DNA of 64,000 nt from Sphingomonas cannabina (GTDB lineage: Bacteria; Pseudomonadota; Alphaproteobacteria; Sphingomonadales; Sphingomonadaceae): the NCBI RefSeq assembly GCF_021391395.1, contig NZ_CP090059.1, positions 2,589,001-2,653,000 of the forward strand, in the 5' to 3' direction. The notes beneath the pieces were generated by a model. It did no database searches, was not told where the DNA came from, and worked only from the letters and a program-made list of their open reading frames with translations. Shown here in pieces: positions 30,479 to 39,601 of this stretch. Both the position numbers and the translations under genes were made by a program. How positions within the stretch are numbered: the first letter of the stretch is position 1; the number at the start of each line of letters is the position of its first letter.

Positions 30479-31455
30479 GGCCGGAACTCCACCGGCGTGC
30501 CCGGCTTCACCATCAGCGCCAGCCGTGCGGCATCCCAGTTGGTCAGGCGGATGCAGCCATGGCTTTCGGTCCGGCCGATGTTCTGCGGCTCGGGCGTGCC
30601 GTGGATGCCGTAATGCGGCTTCGACAGGTCGAGCCACACTACCCCCACCGGCCCGTTCGGCCCCGGGGGCAGCATCTCGGCGTCATCACCCTTCTTCGCG
30701 TCCCAGAACAGCTTGGGATTATAGTGAAATCGGGGATTGGTGTCGGCGCCGTTGATCTTCCACCGGCCGATCGGCAGCGGATCATGCTCCGATCCCATGG
30801 TGGCGCTGAACTGGGCGACGAGGCGGTCGCCGCTGCCGAACACCTTGAGCACGCCCTCCGACTTGTCGACGACGATCCTCGCCGCGCCCGGCTGGCGTGC
30901 GTCGACGTTGAGGTCGCCGAGCGTCCGGCGCCATTCGGGCTTGAGGTCGGCGGGATAGTCGCGGGACGTCGGCAGCACGTTCGGCACGACGATCGGCGTC
31001 CCCGGCCGCAGCATCGTCTCCGGGCTATTGAGCTCGAGCAGCACCGCGGGCGAGGTGTGGAACATCTCCGCCAGCTTCTCCATCGGCGAGCGATAGGCGA
31101 GCGAGGGCATCTTCGCCTGCTCGCCATAGTCCTTCGGCGTCGGATTGATGAACGGCCCGGCGAGCATCTCCGCGGTGAGCGCGATACGCGTCTCCGGCCG
31201 GATCGCTCGATGGGGATAGAGCGCCCGGAGGGTCGGTCGATCGATCCTGCCGCTGACCTTGAGCCCGCGCGATTGCTGGAAGCCACGCAATGCCGCCTTG
31301 AGCGACTGCCCGTCCCGCCCGTCGACGATGCCCGGCGAGAAACCGAGGTGGTCGAGGATCACCTGGACATGGAGGATGCTGCGGTCGAGCGATGGCGTCT
31401 GGGCGGCGGCGGGCGTGGCGCACAATAGCGCAAGGATCACCGCAAACGCCCGCAT
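30475..31455 (-). CDS. L,D-transpeptidase with peptidoglycan-binding domain
   Basis: A 326-residue exported protein. A signal peptide (MRAFAVILALLCATPAAA) is followed by a PG_binding_1-like helical domain (about 25-80, DHLGFSPGIVDGRDGQSLKA), a linker with a LysM-like segment (LAEMFHTSPAVLLELN) and the YkuD catalytic domain (about 190-325). The active-site motif is intact: HGT followed by TESHGCIRL with the nucleophile Cys. It makes 3-3 crosslinks or anchors proteins to peptidoglycan. Confidence 0.93.
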   Translation of the reverse strand: MRAFAVILALLCATPAAAQTPSLDRSILHVQVILDHLGFSPGIVDGRDGQSLKAALRGFQQSRGLKVSGRIDRPTLRALYPHRAIRPETRIALTAEMLAGPFINPTPKDYGEQAKMPSLAYRSPMEKLAEMFHTSPAVLLELNSPETMLRPGTPIVVPNVLPTSRDYPADLKPEWRRTLGDLNVDARQPGAARIVVDKSEGVLKVFGSGDRLVAQFSATMGSEHDPLPIGRWKINGADTNPRFHYNPKLFWDAKKGDDAEMLPPGPNGPVGVVWLDLSKPHYGIHGTPEPQNIGRTESHGCIRLTNWDAARLALMVKPGTPVEFRP

Positions 31456-31515
31456 CCAATTGACTCCACTCCTAAATAGCGAGTCGTTGAACGCCCGAAA
31501 CCAAGTGGCGTTGCG

Positions 31516-32217
31516 TCAGGTCGAACCAAGTATCTCGGCAAAAGCTCGTATCGCCGCGACTTCGTCACCGTCCCACACCGCATGCGAGACCGCGAGGAAA
31601 TCGGCGCCGGCCGCGATCAGCGGCACGGCATTAGCCGGCGTGATCCCGCCGATCGCGACGCAGGGGATTTCGAACAGGGTCGACCACCACGACAGGATCG
31701 ACGGATCGGGCCGGTGCCGCGTCTCCTTGGTCGCGGTCGGGTAGAAGGCGCCGAACGCGACATAGTCCGCCCCGGCCTCCCCTGCTTCCATGGCGAGATG
31801 GCGGCTGTCGTGGCAGGTCACGCCGATCTGCGCCGACGGCCCGAGGATCTGGCGTGCCTCGCGCGGGTCGCCGTCCTCCTGCCCTAGATGCACCCCATCG
31901 GCGCCGAGGCGCTTGGCGAGGCTGATGCTGTCGTTGACGATGAAAGCGACGTCATGGTCCGCGCAGATGCGCTGGAGCGGCTCGGCGAGCCGAGCAGCCT
32001 CATGCTGATCGACGTCCTTCACCCGGAACTGGAAGGCGGCGACCGATCCCGCCTCCAGCGCACGGAGGAGGCGGTCGGGAAAGGCACCCGCCACGTCGAG
32101 CGGCGAGATCAGGTAAAGTTGGCACGGCGGCTTCTTGTCGTCGCGTTCGAAGCGCGCGGCGAAATCCGGGTCGAGTGCGTTGTCGAAACCGTCGTCGTCT
32201 TCGCCAAGGGCCTGCAT
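31516..32217 (-). CDS. thiE: thiamine phosphate synthase
   Basis: A 233-residue TIM-barrel enzyme joining HMP-pyrophosphate and thiazole phosphate. Motifs: FQFRVKD at 63-69 with the substrate Arg/Lys, IVNDSISLAKRLGADGVHLG, and the phosphate loop VAIGGITPANA. An acidic N-terminal extension of about 20 residues precedes the core. No other start codon exists before the conserved region, which supports the ATG at 32217. That start overlaps the divergent DUF72 ATG. GGAG sits six bases upstream, inside the DUF72 gene. No TPP riboswitch is seen. Confidence 0.92.
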   Translation of the reverse strand: MQALGEDDDGFDNALDPDFAARFERDDKKPPCQLYLISPLDVAGAFPDRLLRALEAGSVAAFQFRVKDVDQHEAARLAEPLQRICADHDVAFIVNDSISLAKRLGADGVHLGQEDGDPREARQILGPSAQIGVTCHDSRHLAMEAGEAGADYVAFGAFYPTATKETRHRPDPSILSWWSTLFEIPCVAIGGITPANAVPLIAAGADFLAVSHAVWDGDEVAAIRAFAEILGST

Positions 32218-32956
32218 GTCGCGCTCCGAAATCCGTATCGGCTGCTCCGGCTGGATGTACCGGCACTGGCGGGGCGCCTTCTATCCCGAGAGGCTCGCCG
32301 TCAACCGCTGGTTCGGCTTCTATGCCGAACATTTCGACACGGTCGAGATCAACAACAGCTTCTACCGCCTCCCCGCGGCCGAGACCTTCGCCAAATGGAA
32401 GGACCAGGCACCAAGGGATTTCCGCTATGCGGTGAAGGCCAACCGCTACATCACCCAGGCCAAGCGGCTGAGGGACTGCGCCGAACCGCTCGCGCGGATG
32501 ATGGCGCCGACGCGCAGGCTCGGCGACCGGCTCGGCCCGATCCTCTACCAGCTCCCGCCGCGTTTCCGGCTCAACCTCGAGCGGCTGGAGGACTTCCTGA
32601 AGCTGCTCCCGCGCGATCTCACCCACGCGTTCGAGTTCCGCGACAAGAGCTGGCTCACCGACGAGACGCTGGCGCTGCTGGAGCGCTACGGCGCCTCCTT
32701 CTGCGCGCACGACATGCCCGACCTCGCGACGCCGCGCTGGGCGGCGGGGCCGATCGCCTATGTCCGCTTCCACGGCGGCGGCGGCAAATATTGGGGACGC
32801 TATTCCGACGAGGCACTGCTCGACTGGACCGACTGGATGATAATGCAGACGCGCGAGGGCCGCAGCGTCTGGGCCTATTTCAACAACGACGCCCACGCCG
32901 ACGCCATCCATGACGCGCAGACGCTGAAGGCGATGACGCGACAGGCTTTGCACTAA
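32216..32956 (+). CDS. DUF72 (YecE-like) family protein
   Basis: A 246-residue TIM-barrel protein of unknown function. The family start IRIGCSGWMYRHWRGAFYP is followed by FDTVEINNSFYRLP, KANRYITQAKRL and LYQLPPRF, all typical of DUF72. The ATG at 32216 has AAGGG five bases upstream. Its start codon shares three bases of the CATG palindrome with thiE on the other strand, so each gene's ribosome-binding site lies in the other's coding sequence. Confidence 0.9.
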   Translation: MSRSEIRIGCSGWMYRHWRGAFYPERLAVNRWFGFYAEHFDTVEINNSFYRLPAAETFAKWKDQAPRDFRYAVKANRYITQAKRLRDCAEPLARMMAPTRRLGDRLGPILYQLPPRFRLNLERLEDFLKLLPRDLTHAFEFRDKSWLTDETLALLERYGASFCAHDMPDLATPRWAAGPIAYVRFHGGGGKYWGRYSDEALLDWTDWMIMQTREGRSVWAYFNNDAHADAIHDAQTLKAMTRQALH

Positions 32957-32967
32957 CCTGCCCTATC

Positions 32968-33074
32968 CGTCACCCCGGCGAAGGCCGGGGTCCACCAAGC
33001 CTCCAATACCGTCCTTTGGTCCGCTTGCTCTGTGCTTGCCTCCCGGTGGACCCCGGCCTTCGCCGGGGTGACGG
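32968..33074. repeat. intergenic inverted repeat, family D (gtcaccccggcgaaggccgg type), copy 1
   Basis: The left arm reads CGTCACCCCGGCGAAGGCCG and GGGTCCACC; the right arm is its reverse complement, GGTGGACCCCGGCCTTCGCC and GGGGTGACGG. The arms are nearly perfect over about 28 bp with a 50 bp loop. It lies between convergent genes (DUF72 and the O-methyltransferase) and could terminate both transcripts. Confidence 0.8.
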
Positions 33075-33080
33075 AGGTGT

Positions 33081-33734
33081 TTAGTCGACCACCGCGATCA
33101 GAAAGCCGTCCCACTTCTTCACGCCCACGGTTTGGATCGCAGTCGCGGAAAGGCGCGGCTCGGCCGCGACTGTCTCAAATAATCTGCGCGTGCCGACAAT
33201 CCTTTCGTCACGGCTGTCCGCATCGAGCAGCCCACCCTCGCGCACGACATTGTCGACCACGATCGTCGTACCCGGCCGCGACAGGTCGATCGCCGCCCGC
33301 ACATAGGCGGCGTTGTTCTGCTTGTCGGCGTCGATGAAGACGAAATCGAACGGGCCGATAAGTCCCTTCAGGCTGTCGAGCGCCGGGCCGACGATCACTT
33401 CGACCTTGTCCGCAAGGCCCGCGGTGGCGATGTTCGCGCGGGCGACGTCGGCGTGATGCGCATCGACCTCCAGCGTGGTCAGCCGCCCGTCCTCCGGCAG
33501 CGCGCGGGCTAGCCAGATCGTCGAATAGCCGCCCAGCGTACCCACCTCCAGGATGCGCTTCGCACCCGCCATCCGCGCGAGCAGGTGGAGGAACTTGCCC
33601 TGCACCGGCGCAACGTCGATCGCCGGGAGCCCGCCCGCCTGGTTCGCCGCCAGCGTGGCGTCGAGGACCGGATCGGGACCGAGCAGCTGCCCGGCGATAT
33701 AGTCGTCGACGTCGCGCCAGCGGTCTTCGGTCAT
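33081..33734 (-). CDS. SAM-dependent O-methyltransferase (class I, COMT-like)
   Basis: A 217-residue protein of the Methyltransf_3 type, which usually methylates catechol-like hydroxyls with a divalent metal. SAM motif I is EVGTLGGYSTIWLA at 63-76, followed by LTTLEVDAHHADVARANI and the metal-binding FVFIDADKQNN; the second metal/cation segment is VVDNVVREG. It is 7 bp downstream of the aldolase gene and probably cotranscribed with it. Confidence 0.9.
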   Translation of the reverse strand: MTEDRWRDVDDYIAGQLLGPDPVLDATLAANQAGGLPAIDVAPVQGKFLHLLARMAGAKRILEVGTLGGYSTIWLARALPEDGRLTTLEVDAHHADVARANIATAGLADKVEVIVGPALDSLKGLIGPFDFVFIDADKQNNAAYVRAAIDLSRPGTTIVVDNVVREGGLLDADSRDERIVGTRRLFETVAAEPRLSATAIQTVGVKKWDGFLIAVVD

Positions 33735-33741
33735 GCCGCGG

Positions 33742-34650
33742 TCACTCCTCGCCCTTGTAGATGCGCACCAGCTTGTCGAGCATCGCCAACGCGTCGCCGC
33801 GCTCGCGCTGGAAGGTGTTGCGGCCGATGATCGAGCCGTTGCCGCCGCCGTCGCGGATGTCGCGCGCGTCCTGGTAGACCGCGTCCTCGCCCTTGGCGGC
33901 GCCGCCCGAGAACACCACGATGCGACGGCCGTTGAAGCAGGCCTTCACGACATGCTTCACGCGGTCCGACTGCTTCGACCAGTCGGTGCCCTCGTAAACC
34001 TTCTGCGCATCTTTCTGCTCGATGTGCGCGCTCGGCAGCTTGACCTTGATGATGTGCGCGCCGAGCAGCGCCGCCATGTGCGCGGCATAGGCGCCGACGT
34101 CGAGCGCCAGCTCGCCGTCCTTGGTGAGCTTGCCGCCGCGCGGATAGGACCAGATCACGGTGGCGATGCCGACCGACTTGGCCTCGGCGGACAGTTCCTT
34201 GATCTCCTCCATCATATCGAACACCTCGTCGGCGCCCGGATAGATGGTGAAGCCGATCGCCGAGCAGCCGAGCCGCAGCGCATCGTCGACGCCGCCGGTC
34301 ACCGCCTGGTTGATACCGGTAGCCCATGAATTCGACGAATTGACCTTGAGGATCGTCGGGATCTGCCCGGCGAAGGTGTCGGCGCCGGCCTCCAGCATCC
34401 CGAGCGGGGCGGCATAGGCGGAGAGGCCCGCGTCGATCGCGAGCTGGTAATGGTAATGCGGGTCATAGGCCGGCTCGTTGACCGCGAAGCTGCGCGCCGG
34501 CCCATGCTCGAAGCCCTGGTCGACCGGCAGGATGATGAGCTTGCCGGTGCCGCCGAGGCGCCCCTGCATCAGGATGCGGGCCAGATTGGCCTTCACGCCC
34601 GGGTTGTCGGATTCGTAATTGGCGAGAATGGCCTTTACGGTCGGCGTCAT
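33742..34650 (-). CDS. fbaB: class I fructose-bisphosphate aldolase (DhnA/FbaB type)
   Basis: A 302-residue archaeal-type class I aldolase that splits fructose-1,6-bisphosphate through a Schiff base. The DeoC/FbaB barrel shows LIILPVDQGFEHGPARSF, the region VIWSYPRGGKLTKDGE, the probable Schiff-base Lys in AHIIKVKLPS, and the phosphate loop GGGNGSIIGRNTFQR. Two adjacent ATG codons (34653 and 34650) are possible; the second has better spacing from GGGGAG. In related genomes it usually follows pgk. Here an MFS/TlpA/VOC segment lies between. Confidence 0.92.
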   Translation of the reverse strand: MTPTVKAILANYESDNPGVKANLARILMQGRLGGTGKLIILPVDQGFEHGPARSFAVNEPAYDPHYHYQLAIDAGLSAYAAPLGMLEAGADTFAGQIPTILKVNSSNSWATGINQAVTGGVDDALRLGCSAIGFTIYPGADEVFDMMEEIKELSAEAKSVGIATVIWSYPRGGKLTKDGELALDVGAYAAHMAALLGAHIIKVKLPSAHIEQKDAQKVYEGTDWSKQSDRVKHVVKACFNGRRIVVFSGGAAKGEDAVYQDARDIRDGGGNGSIIGRNTFQRERGDALAMLDKLVRIYKGEE

Positions 34651-34787
34651 CATTGTCTCCCCTTCTATGTTCCTTGCCGCGGCTGATAGTCAGCCCCTCG
34701 CCCGTCCGCAACGCGCCGAAACCGGAAATTCCGCGCTACCGGCAAGCTTCGGCTTGATTTTGCTGCGACGCAGCGCATCTGCGGCGG

Positions 34788-35972
34788 ATGCACACGCCGC
34801 AACAACATCAGCTCTCGCCCGCCCTCACCCTGCTGATGGCGGTCGGCTGCGGCGTGATGGTCGCCAATCTCTATTATGCCCAGACGCTGATCGAGATGAT
34901 CGCGCCCGATGTCGGCCTGTCGCCGGCGGTCGCGGGCGGCATCGTCACGCTGACGCAGCTCGGCTACGGGCTCGGGCTGGCGCTGATCGTGCCGCTGTCG
35001 GACATCGTCGAGAACAAGCGGCTGGTGATCGTCGCCACCGTCGGCGCCGTGCTGGGAAGCATCGGCGTGGCCGCCGCGGGGAATGCCGGGCTGTTCCTGC
35101 TGGCATCGCTGATCGTCGGCACCTGCTCGGTCGGCGTGCAGGTGCTGATCCCGTTCGCCGCGCACCTCAGCAGCCATGAGCGGCAGGGGCGCACGATCGG
35201 CATGGTGATGAGCGGCCTCTTGACCGGCATCATGCTGGCGCGGCCGGTGGCGGGCTTCATCGCCGCGGTCGCGGGCTGGCGCGCGGTGTTCGTCGTCTCG
35301 GCGATCGCGATGGCGGCGATCGGCGCGGTGCTGGCGGCGAAGCTGCCGCAGCGCCGGCCGGCGGTGCGGATGAGCTATGGCGCGATCCTGGCCTCGAGCT
35401 TCGGGACCTTCGGCCGCTATCGCCAGCTGAGGCTGCGCACCGCCTATCAGTCGCTGCTGTTCCTGGCCTTCAACCTGTTCTGGACCGCCGCGCCACTCAC
35501 CCTCTACCGGGAGTTCGGCGCGAGCCACGCCGAGGTGGCATTGTTCGCCCTCGCCGGCGCCGGCGGCGCGCTGGCGGCCCCGATCGCCGGACACCTCGCC
35601 GACCAGGGCAAGCTCAAAGCGACCACCTTCGCGGCGCTGCTGCTGCTCACCCTCTCCTTCCTCGCCGCGGACCTGGTCGTGGCGGCGGGCAGCGTCATCG
35701 CCTTCGCCGTGACGGCGGTGCTGATCGACGCGGCGGTGCAGCTCAACCAGATCACCGGCCAGCGCATCATCTTCGGCCTCGCGCCCGAGGCGCGCGGACG
35801 GATCAATGCCGCCTACATGACGGTGATGTTCCTGATCGGCGCGATGGGCTCGCTGATCGGCTCCGCGAGCTACGAGCGCGGAGGCTGGGGCCTGTCGGCG
35901 CTGATCGGTGCCGGGATCGGCGCCGTGCTGCTGGCGCTGTTCCTGACGTTCGACCGCCGCGCCGACGCTTGA
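34788..35972 (+). CDS. MFS transporter
   Basis: A 394-residue inner-membrane transporter with 12 predicted helices. The loop 2-3 motif of the superfamily is present as LSDIVENKRLVI (Asp and Arg/Lys retained), and TM4 has the Arg after the third loop. A central loop reads KLPQRRPAVRM. It resembles DHA1-type drug or sugar exporters (MVANLYYAQTLIEMIAPDVG is typical). The substrate is unknown. It is followed 46 bp later by the TlpA-like gene on the same strand. Confidence 0.88.
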   Translation: MHTPQQHQLSPALTLLMAVGCGVMVANLYYAQTLIEMIAPDVGLSPAVAGGIVTLTQLGYGLGLALIVPLSDIVENKRLVIVATVGAVLGSIGVAAAGNAGLFLLASLIVGTCSVGVQVLIPFAAHLSSHERQGRTIGMVMSGLLTGIMLARPVAGFIAAVAGWRAVFVVSAIAMAAIGAVLAAKLPQRRPAVRMSYGAILASSFGTFGRYRQLRLRTAYQSLLFLAFNLFWTAAPLTLYREFGASHAEVALFALAGAGGALAAPIAGHLADQGKLKATTFAALLLLTLSFLAADLVVAAGSVIAFAVTAVLIDAAVQLNQITGQRIIFGLAPEARGRINAAYMTVMFLIGAMGSLIGSASYERGGWGLSALIGAGIGAVLLALFLTFDRRADA

Positions 35973-36018
35973 CGGCCGCCCGACCCCCGCTCACAATCGG
36001 CGGCCGAGGGGGGCCTCA

Positions 36019-36531
36019 ATGAAGACATTGTCGATGCTCGGGCTAGCGCTGCCTGCCATCCTGTTCGCCACGGCGGCATCGCCGGAACGCGTGCCTTCGC
36101 AACCGAAGGTCGGGATGCTCGCACCGAACTTCGAGCTCAAGCTGATCGACGGCAGCAAGGTGACGCTCGACGAGCTGCGCGGCAACGTCATCGTGCTCAA
36201 CTTCTGGGCGACCTGGTGCGTGCCGTGCCGAGAAGAGCTGCCGCTGCTCGACCGCTATTACGATCTCCAGCGCTCGCACGGCCTCAAGGTGTTCGCGATC
36301 ACCACCGAAGGATCGGTGCCGCTCTACAAGCTCAAGCCTTTGTTCGCGAAGATGACGATCCCTTCGGCGCGCGGCATCAAGGGCCCCTACGGCTCGCTCG
36401 GCGGCGTGCCGACCAACTTCGTGATCGGCCGCGACGGCCGCGTGCGCTATGCCAAGGCCGGGGCCTTCAACCTGGATGCGCTCAACGCGATCCTGGTGCC
36501 GCTGCTCAAGGAGCCGGTGCCGGCGAGCTGA
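36019..36531 (+). CDS. TlpA-like thioredoxin-family disulphide reductase
   Basis: A 170-residue exported protein. A signal peptide (about 1-20, [20 protein letters not shown]) precedes a thioredoxin fold. The active site is [13 protein letters not shown] with Cys67 and Cys70, and the cis-Pro loop is [13 protein letters not shown]. TlpA/ResA/DsbE-like proteins reduce periplasmic disulphides, often for cytochrome maturation, but no ccm genes are near. It ends 4 bp before the convergent VOC gene. Confidence 0.9.
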   Translation: MKTLSMLGLALPAILFATAASPERVPSQPKVGMLAPNFELKLIDGSKVTLDELRGNVIVLNFWATWCVPCREELPLLDRYYDLQRSHGLKVFAITTEGSVPLYKLKPLFAKMTIPSARGIKGPYGSLGGVPTNFVIGRDGRVRYAKAGAFNLDALNAILVPLLKEPVPAS

Positions 36532-36535
36532 CGGT

Positions 36536-36952
36536 TCAGCGCGGCACCGGCGCCCAGGGCGGTCCCTTGAGCTCGAGATTGTTGCCTTCCGGGTCGGTGA
36601 GGTAGATCGACGGCCCCTCGCCTTCCGCGCCGTAGCGCGACACGATCTCCGCCTTGATGCCATGCCCGGCGAGCTCCGCCAGGATCGCCTCTCCATCCCA
36701 CGGCAGCACGCGGAAGCAGACATGGTCGACGTTGCGCCCCTCCCTGCCGGGAGCCGCGCCGCCCTGGCTGCCGAGCTTGCCGTCGATCGGAACCAGATCG
36801 ATCAGCGCGGTGCCGACGCGCAGCTGATAGAGGCCGACCGCCTCCTGCTTCTTCTCCCAGCGCGCGCCGAGCACGTCGATGTAGAAGGCTGCCACCCTCT
36901 CCAGGTCGACCACGCGGAACACGACGTGGTCGATGGCCTGGATCGTGATCAT
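36536..36952 (-). CDS. VOC (glyoxalase/fosfomycin-resistance fold) family protein
   Basis: A 138-residue protein with two beta-alpha-beta-beta-beta repeats. Probable metal ligands are His in AIDHVVFRV, His in [12 protein letters not shown] and Glu in [11 protein letters not shown]. It could be a dioxygenase, isomerase, glyoxalase or thiol transferase; the sequence does not decide. Its ATG overlaps the pgk stop by 4 bp, so it is translated from the tkt-gap-pgk message. Confidence 0.87.
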   Translation of the reverse strand: MITIQAIDHVVFRVVDLERVAAFYIDVLGARWEKKQEAVGLYQLRVGTALIDLVPIDGKLGSQGGAAPGREGRNVDHVCFRVLPWDGEAILAELAGHGIKAEIVSRYGAEGEGPSIYLTDPEGNNLELKGPPWAPVPR

Positions 36953-38139
36953 CGCGCCAGCGCCGCCACACCGGGCAGCTCTTTCCCTTCCATCCACTCG
37001 AGGAACGCGCCGCCGGCGGTCGAGACGAAGCTGAACTGGCCGGCGACGCCGGCCTGGTTGAGCGCAGCCACAGTATCGCCGCCGCCCGCGACCGAGACCA
37101 GCGAGCCTTCCTTGGTGAGCGCCGCCGCGGTCTTGGCCAGGGTGACGGTCGCCGTGTCGAACGGCGGCGTCTCGAACGCGCCGAGAGGGCCGTTCCACAC
37201 CAAGGTGCGGCAGGTCTTGAGCACGTCGGCCAACGCCTCGGTCGCGGCGGGGCCGATGTCGAGGATCATCTCGTCGGCGGCGACCTCATGGACGTTGACG
37301 GTGCGGGTCGGCGGGTTAGGCTTGAACTCCTTCGCCACCACCACGTCATAGGGCAGGTGCACGGTGCAGCCGGCGCGGTCGGCCGCCTCCATGATCTCCT
37401 CGGCGGTGCCGGTGAGGTCGTGCTCGGCCAGCGACTTGCCGACGTCGACGCCGCGCGCGGCGAGGAAGGTGTTGGCCATGCCGCCGCCGATGATGAGATG
37501 ATCGACCCTGGCCACCAAATGCTTGAGCACGTCGAGCTTGGTCGAGACCTTCGCCCCGCCGACCACCGCCGCAACCGGATGCTCAGGGTTGCCGAGCGCC
37601 TTGTCGAGCGCATCGAGCTCGGCCTCCATCTGCCGGCCGGCATAGGCGGGCAGCTTGTGCGCCAGCCCTTCGGTCGAGGCATGGGCACGATGGGCGGCGG
37701 AGAAGGCGTCGTTGACGTAGATGTCGCCGAGCGCTGCCAGGCGGTCGATCGTCTCGGGCGCGTTCTTCTCCTCGCCGGGATCGAAACGGGTGTTCTCGAG
37801 CACGCCGATGTCGCCGGGCTGCATCGTCGCGATCGCCTCGGCCGCGTCCTGGTCGTCGATGAAACGCACCGGGCGGCCCAGCACCTGCTCATAGGGCTTG
37901 GTGACCAGCGCCAGAGACATCTCGGGATTGCGCTGCCCCTTGGGCCGGCCGAAGTGCGCGAGCACGATCACGATCGCGCCCTTGTCGGCGAGCTCCGTGA
38001 CGGTCGGGATGGTGGCGCGCAGCCGCGTGTCGTCGGTCACCGTGCCGCCGTCCATCGGCACGTTCAGATCCTCGCGCACCAGCACGCGCTTGGCCGTGAC
38101 GTCGCCGAGATCGTCGAGGGTCTTGAAAGGTCGGGTCAT
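36949..38139 (-). CDS. pgk: phosphoglycerate kinase
   Basis: A 396-residue glycolytic kinase converting 1,3-bisphosphoglycerate and ADP to 3-phosphoglycerate and ATP. Diagnostic segments: [40 protein letters not shown]-like [38 protein letters not shown] and [13 protein letters not shown]. It overlaps the MOSC gene by 4 bp and the VOC gene by 4 bp. Confidence 0.98.
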   Translation of the reverse strand: MTRPFKTLDDLGDVTAKRVLVREDLNVPMDGGTVTDDTRLRATIPTVTELADKGAIVIVLAHFGRPKGQRNPEMSLALVTKPYEQVLGRPVRFIDDQDAAEAIATMQPGDIGVLENTRFDPGEEKNAPETIDRLAALGDIYVNDAFSAAHRAHASTEGLAHKLPAYAGRQMEAELDALDKALGNPEHPVAAVVGGAKVSTKLDVLKHLVARVDHLIIGGGMANTFLAARGVDVGKSLAEHDLTGTAEEIMEAADRAGCTVHLPYDVVVAKEFKPNPPTRTVNVHEVAADEMILDIGPAATEALADVLKTCRTLVWNGPLGAFETPPFDTATVTLAKTAAALTKEGSLVSVAGGGDTVAALNQAGVAGQFSFVSTAGGAFLEWMEGKELPGVAALAR

Positions 38140-38590
38140 GGTTCGATCCTGATCGGGTCACCGACGGCGATCGCGCCGCCGGCGACGACAAAGGCACAGA
38201 CGCCGCCGCGCCAGCCGGGCGTCAGCGCCTCGCGAAGTCCGGGCGCGAGCGCGTTCATCCGCTCGCACGGCTCGGTCTCGGCGGTGACCTCAAGCACCAC
38301 GTCGGCGCCGATGCGCAGCCGCGTGCCGCCGGCCTGCGGCAGGTCGAGGCCGTCCACCAGCAGGTTGGCGCGCCGCTCCTGCCACGGAACGCTCGCGCCG
38401 ACCTCGGCGATCGCCGCGTGCCAGTCGCCGCGCTCGATCAGCGTCACCTGGCGCTTGTACGGACCGCCCTTCCTGCCGCCGCGGAAGTCGCCGGCGATGC
38501 CGCCCTCGATCGACACATCGGTGCGGTCGAGCGTCTCCATCGGCGCCTTGGGTGCCGCGTGGCGGGCGATGCCGGCGAGCACGCCGGTCA

Positions 38591-38591
<1 letters not shown>
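38136..38591 (-). CDS. MOSC domain-containing protein
   Basis: A 151-residue protein consisting of one MOSC domain, a fold named for the C-terminal domain of molybdenum cofactor sulfurase and shared with YiiM/YcbX-type enzymes. Conserved features are the N-terminal GLAGDxR-like [37 protein letters not shown] and the single conserved Cys in [11 protein letters not shown]. The start overlaps the gap stop by one base (TAATG) and the stop overlaps pgk. Its place between gap and pgk has no obvious metabolic reason. Confidence 0.88.

Positions 38592-39597
<1,006 letters not shown>

Positions 39598-39601
<4 letters not shown>

Noticed and set aside
32218..32300. A TPP riboswitch before thiE
   Set aside because: There is no untranslated leader; the upstream sequence is DUF72 coding sequence and lacks the THI-box pattern.
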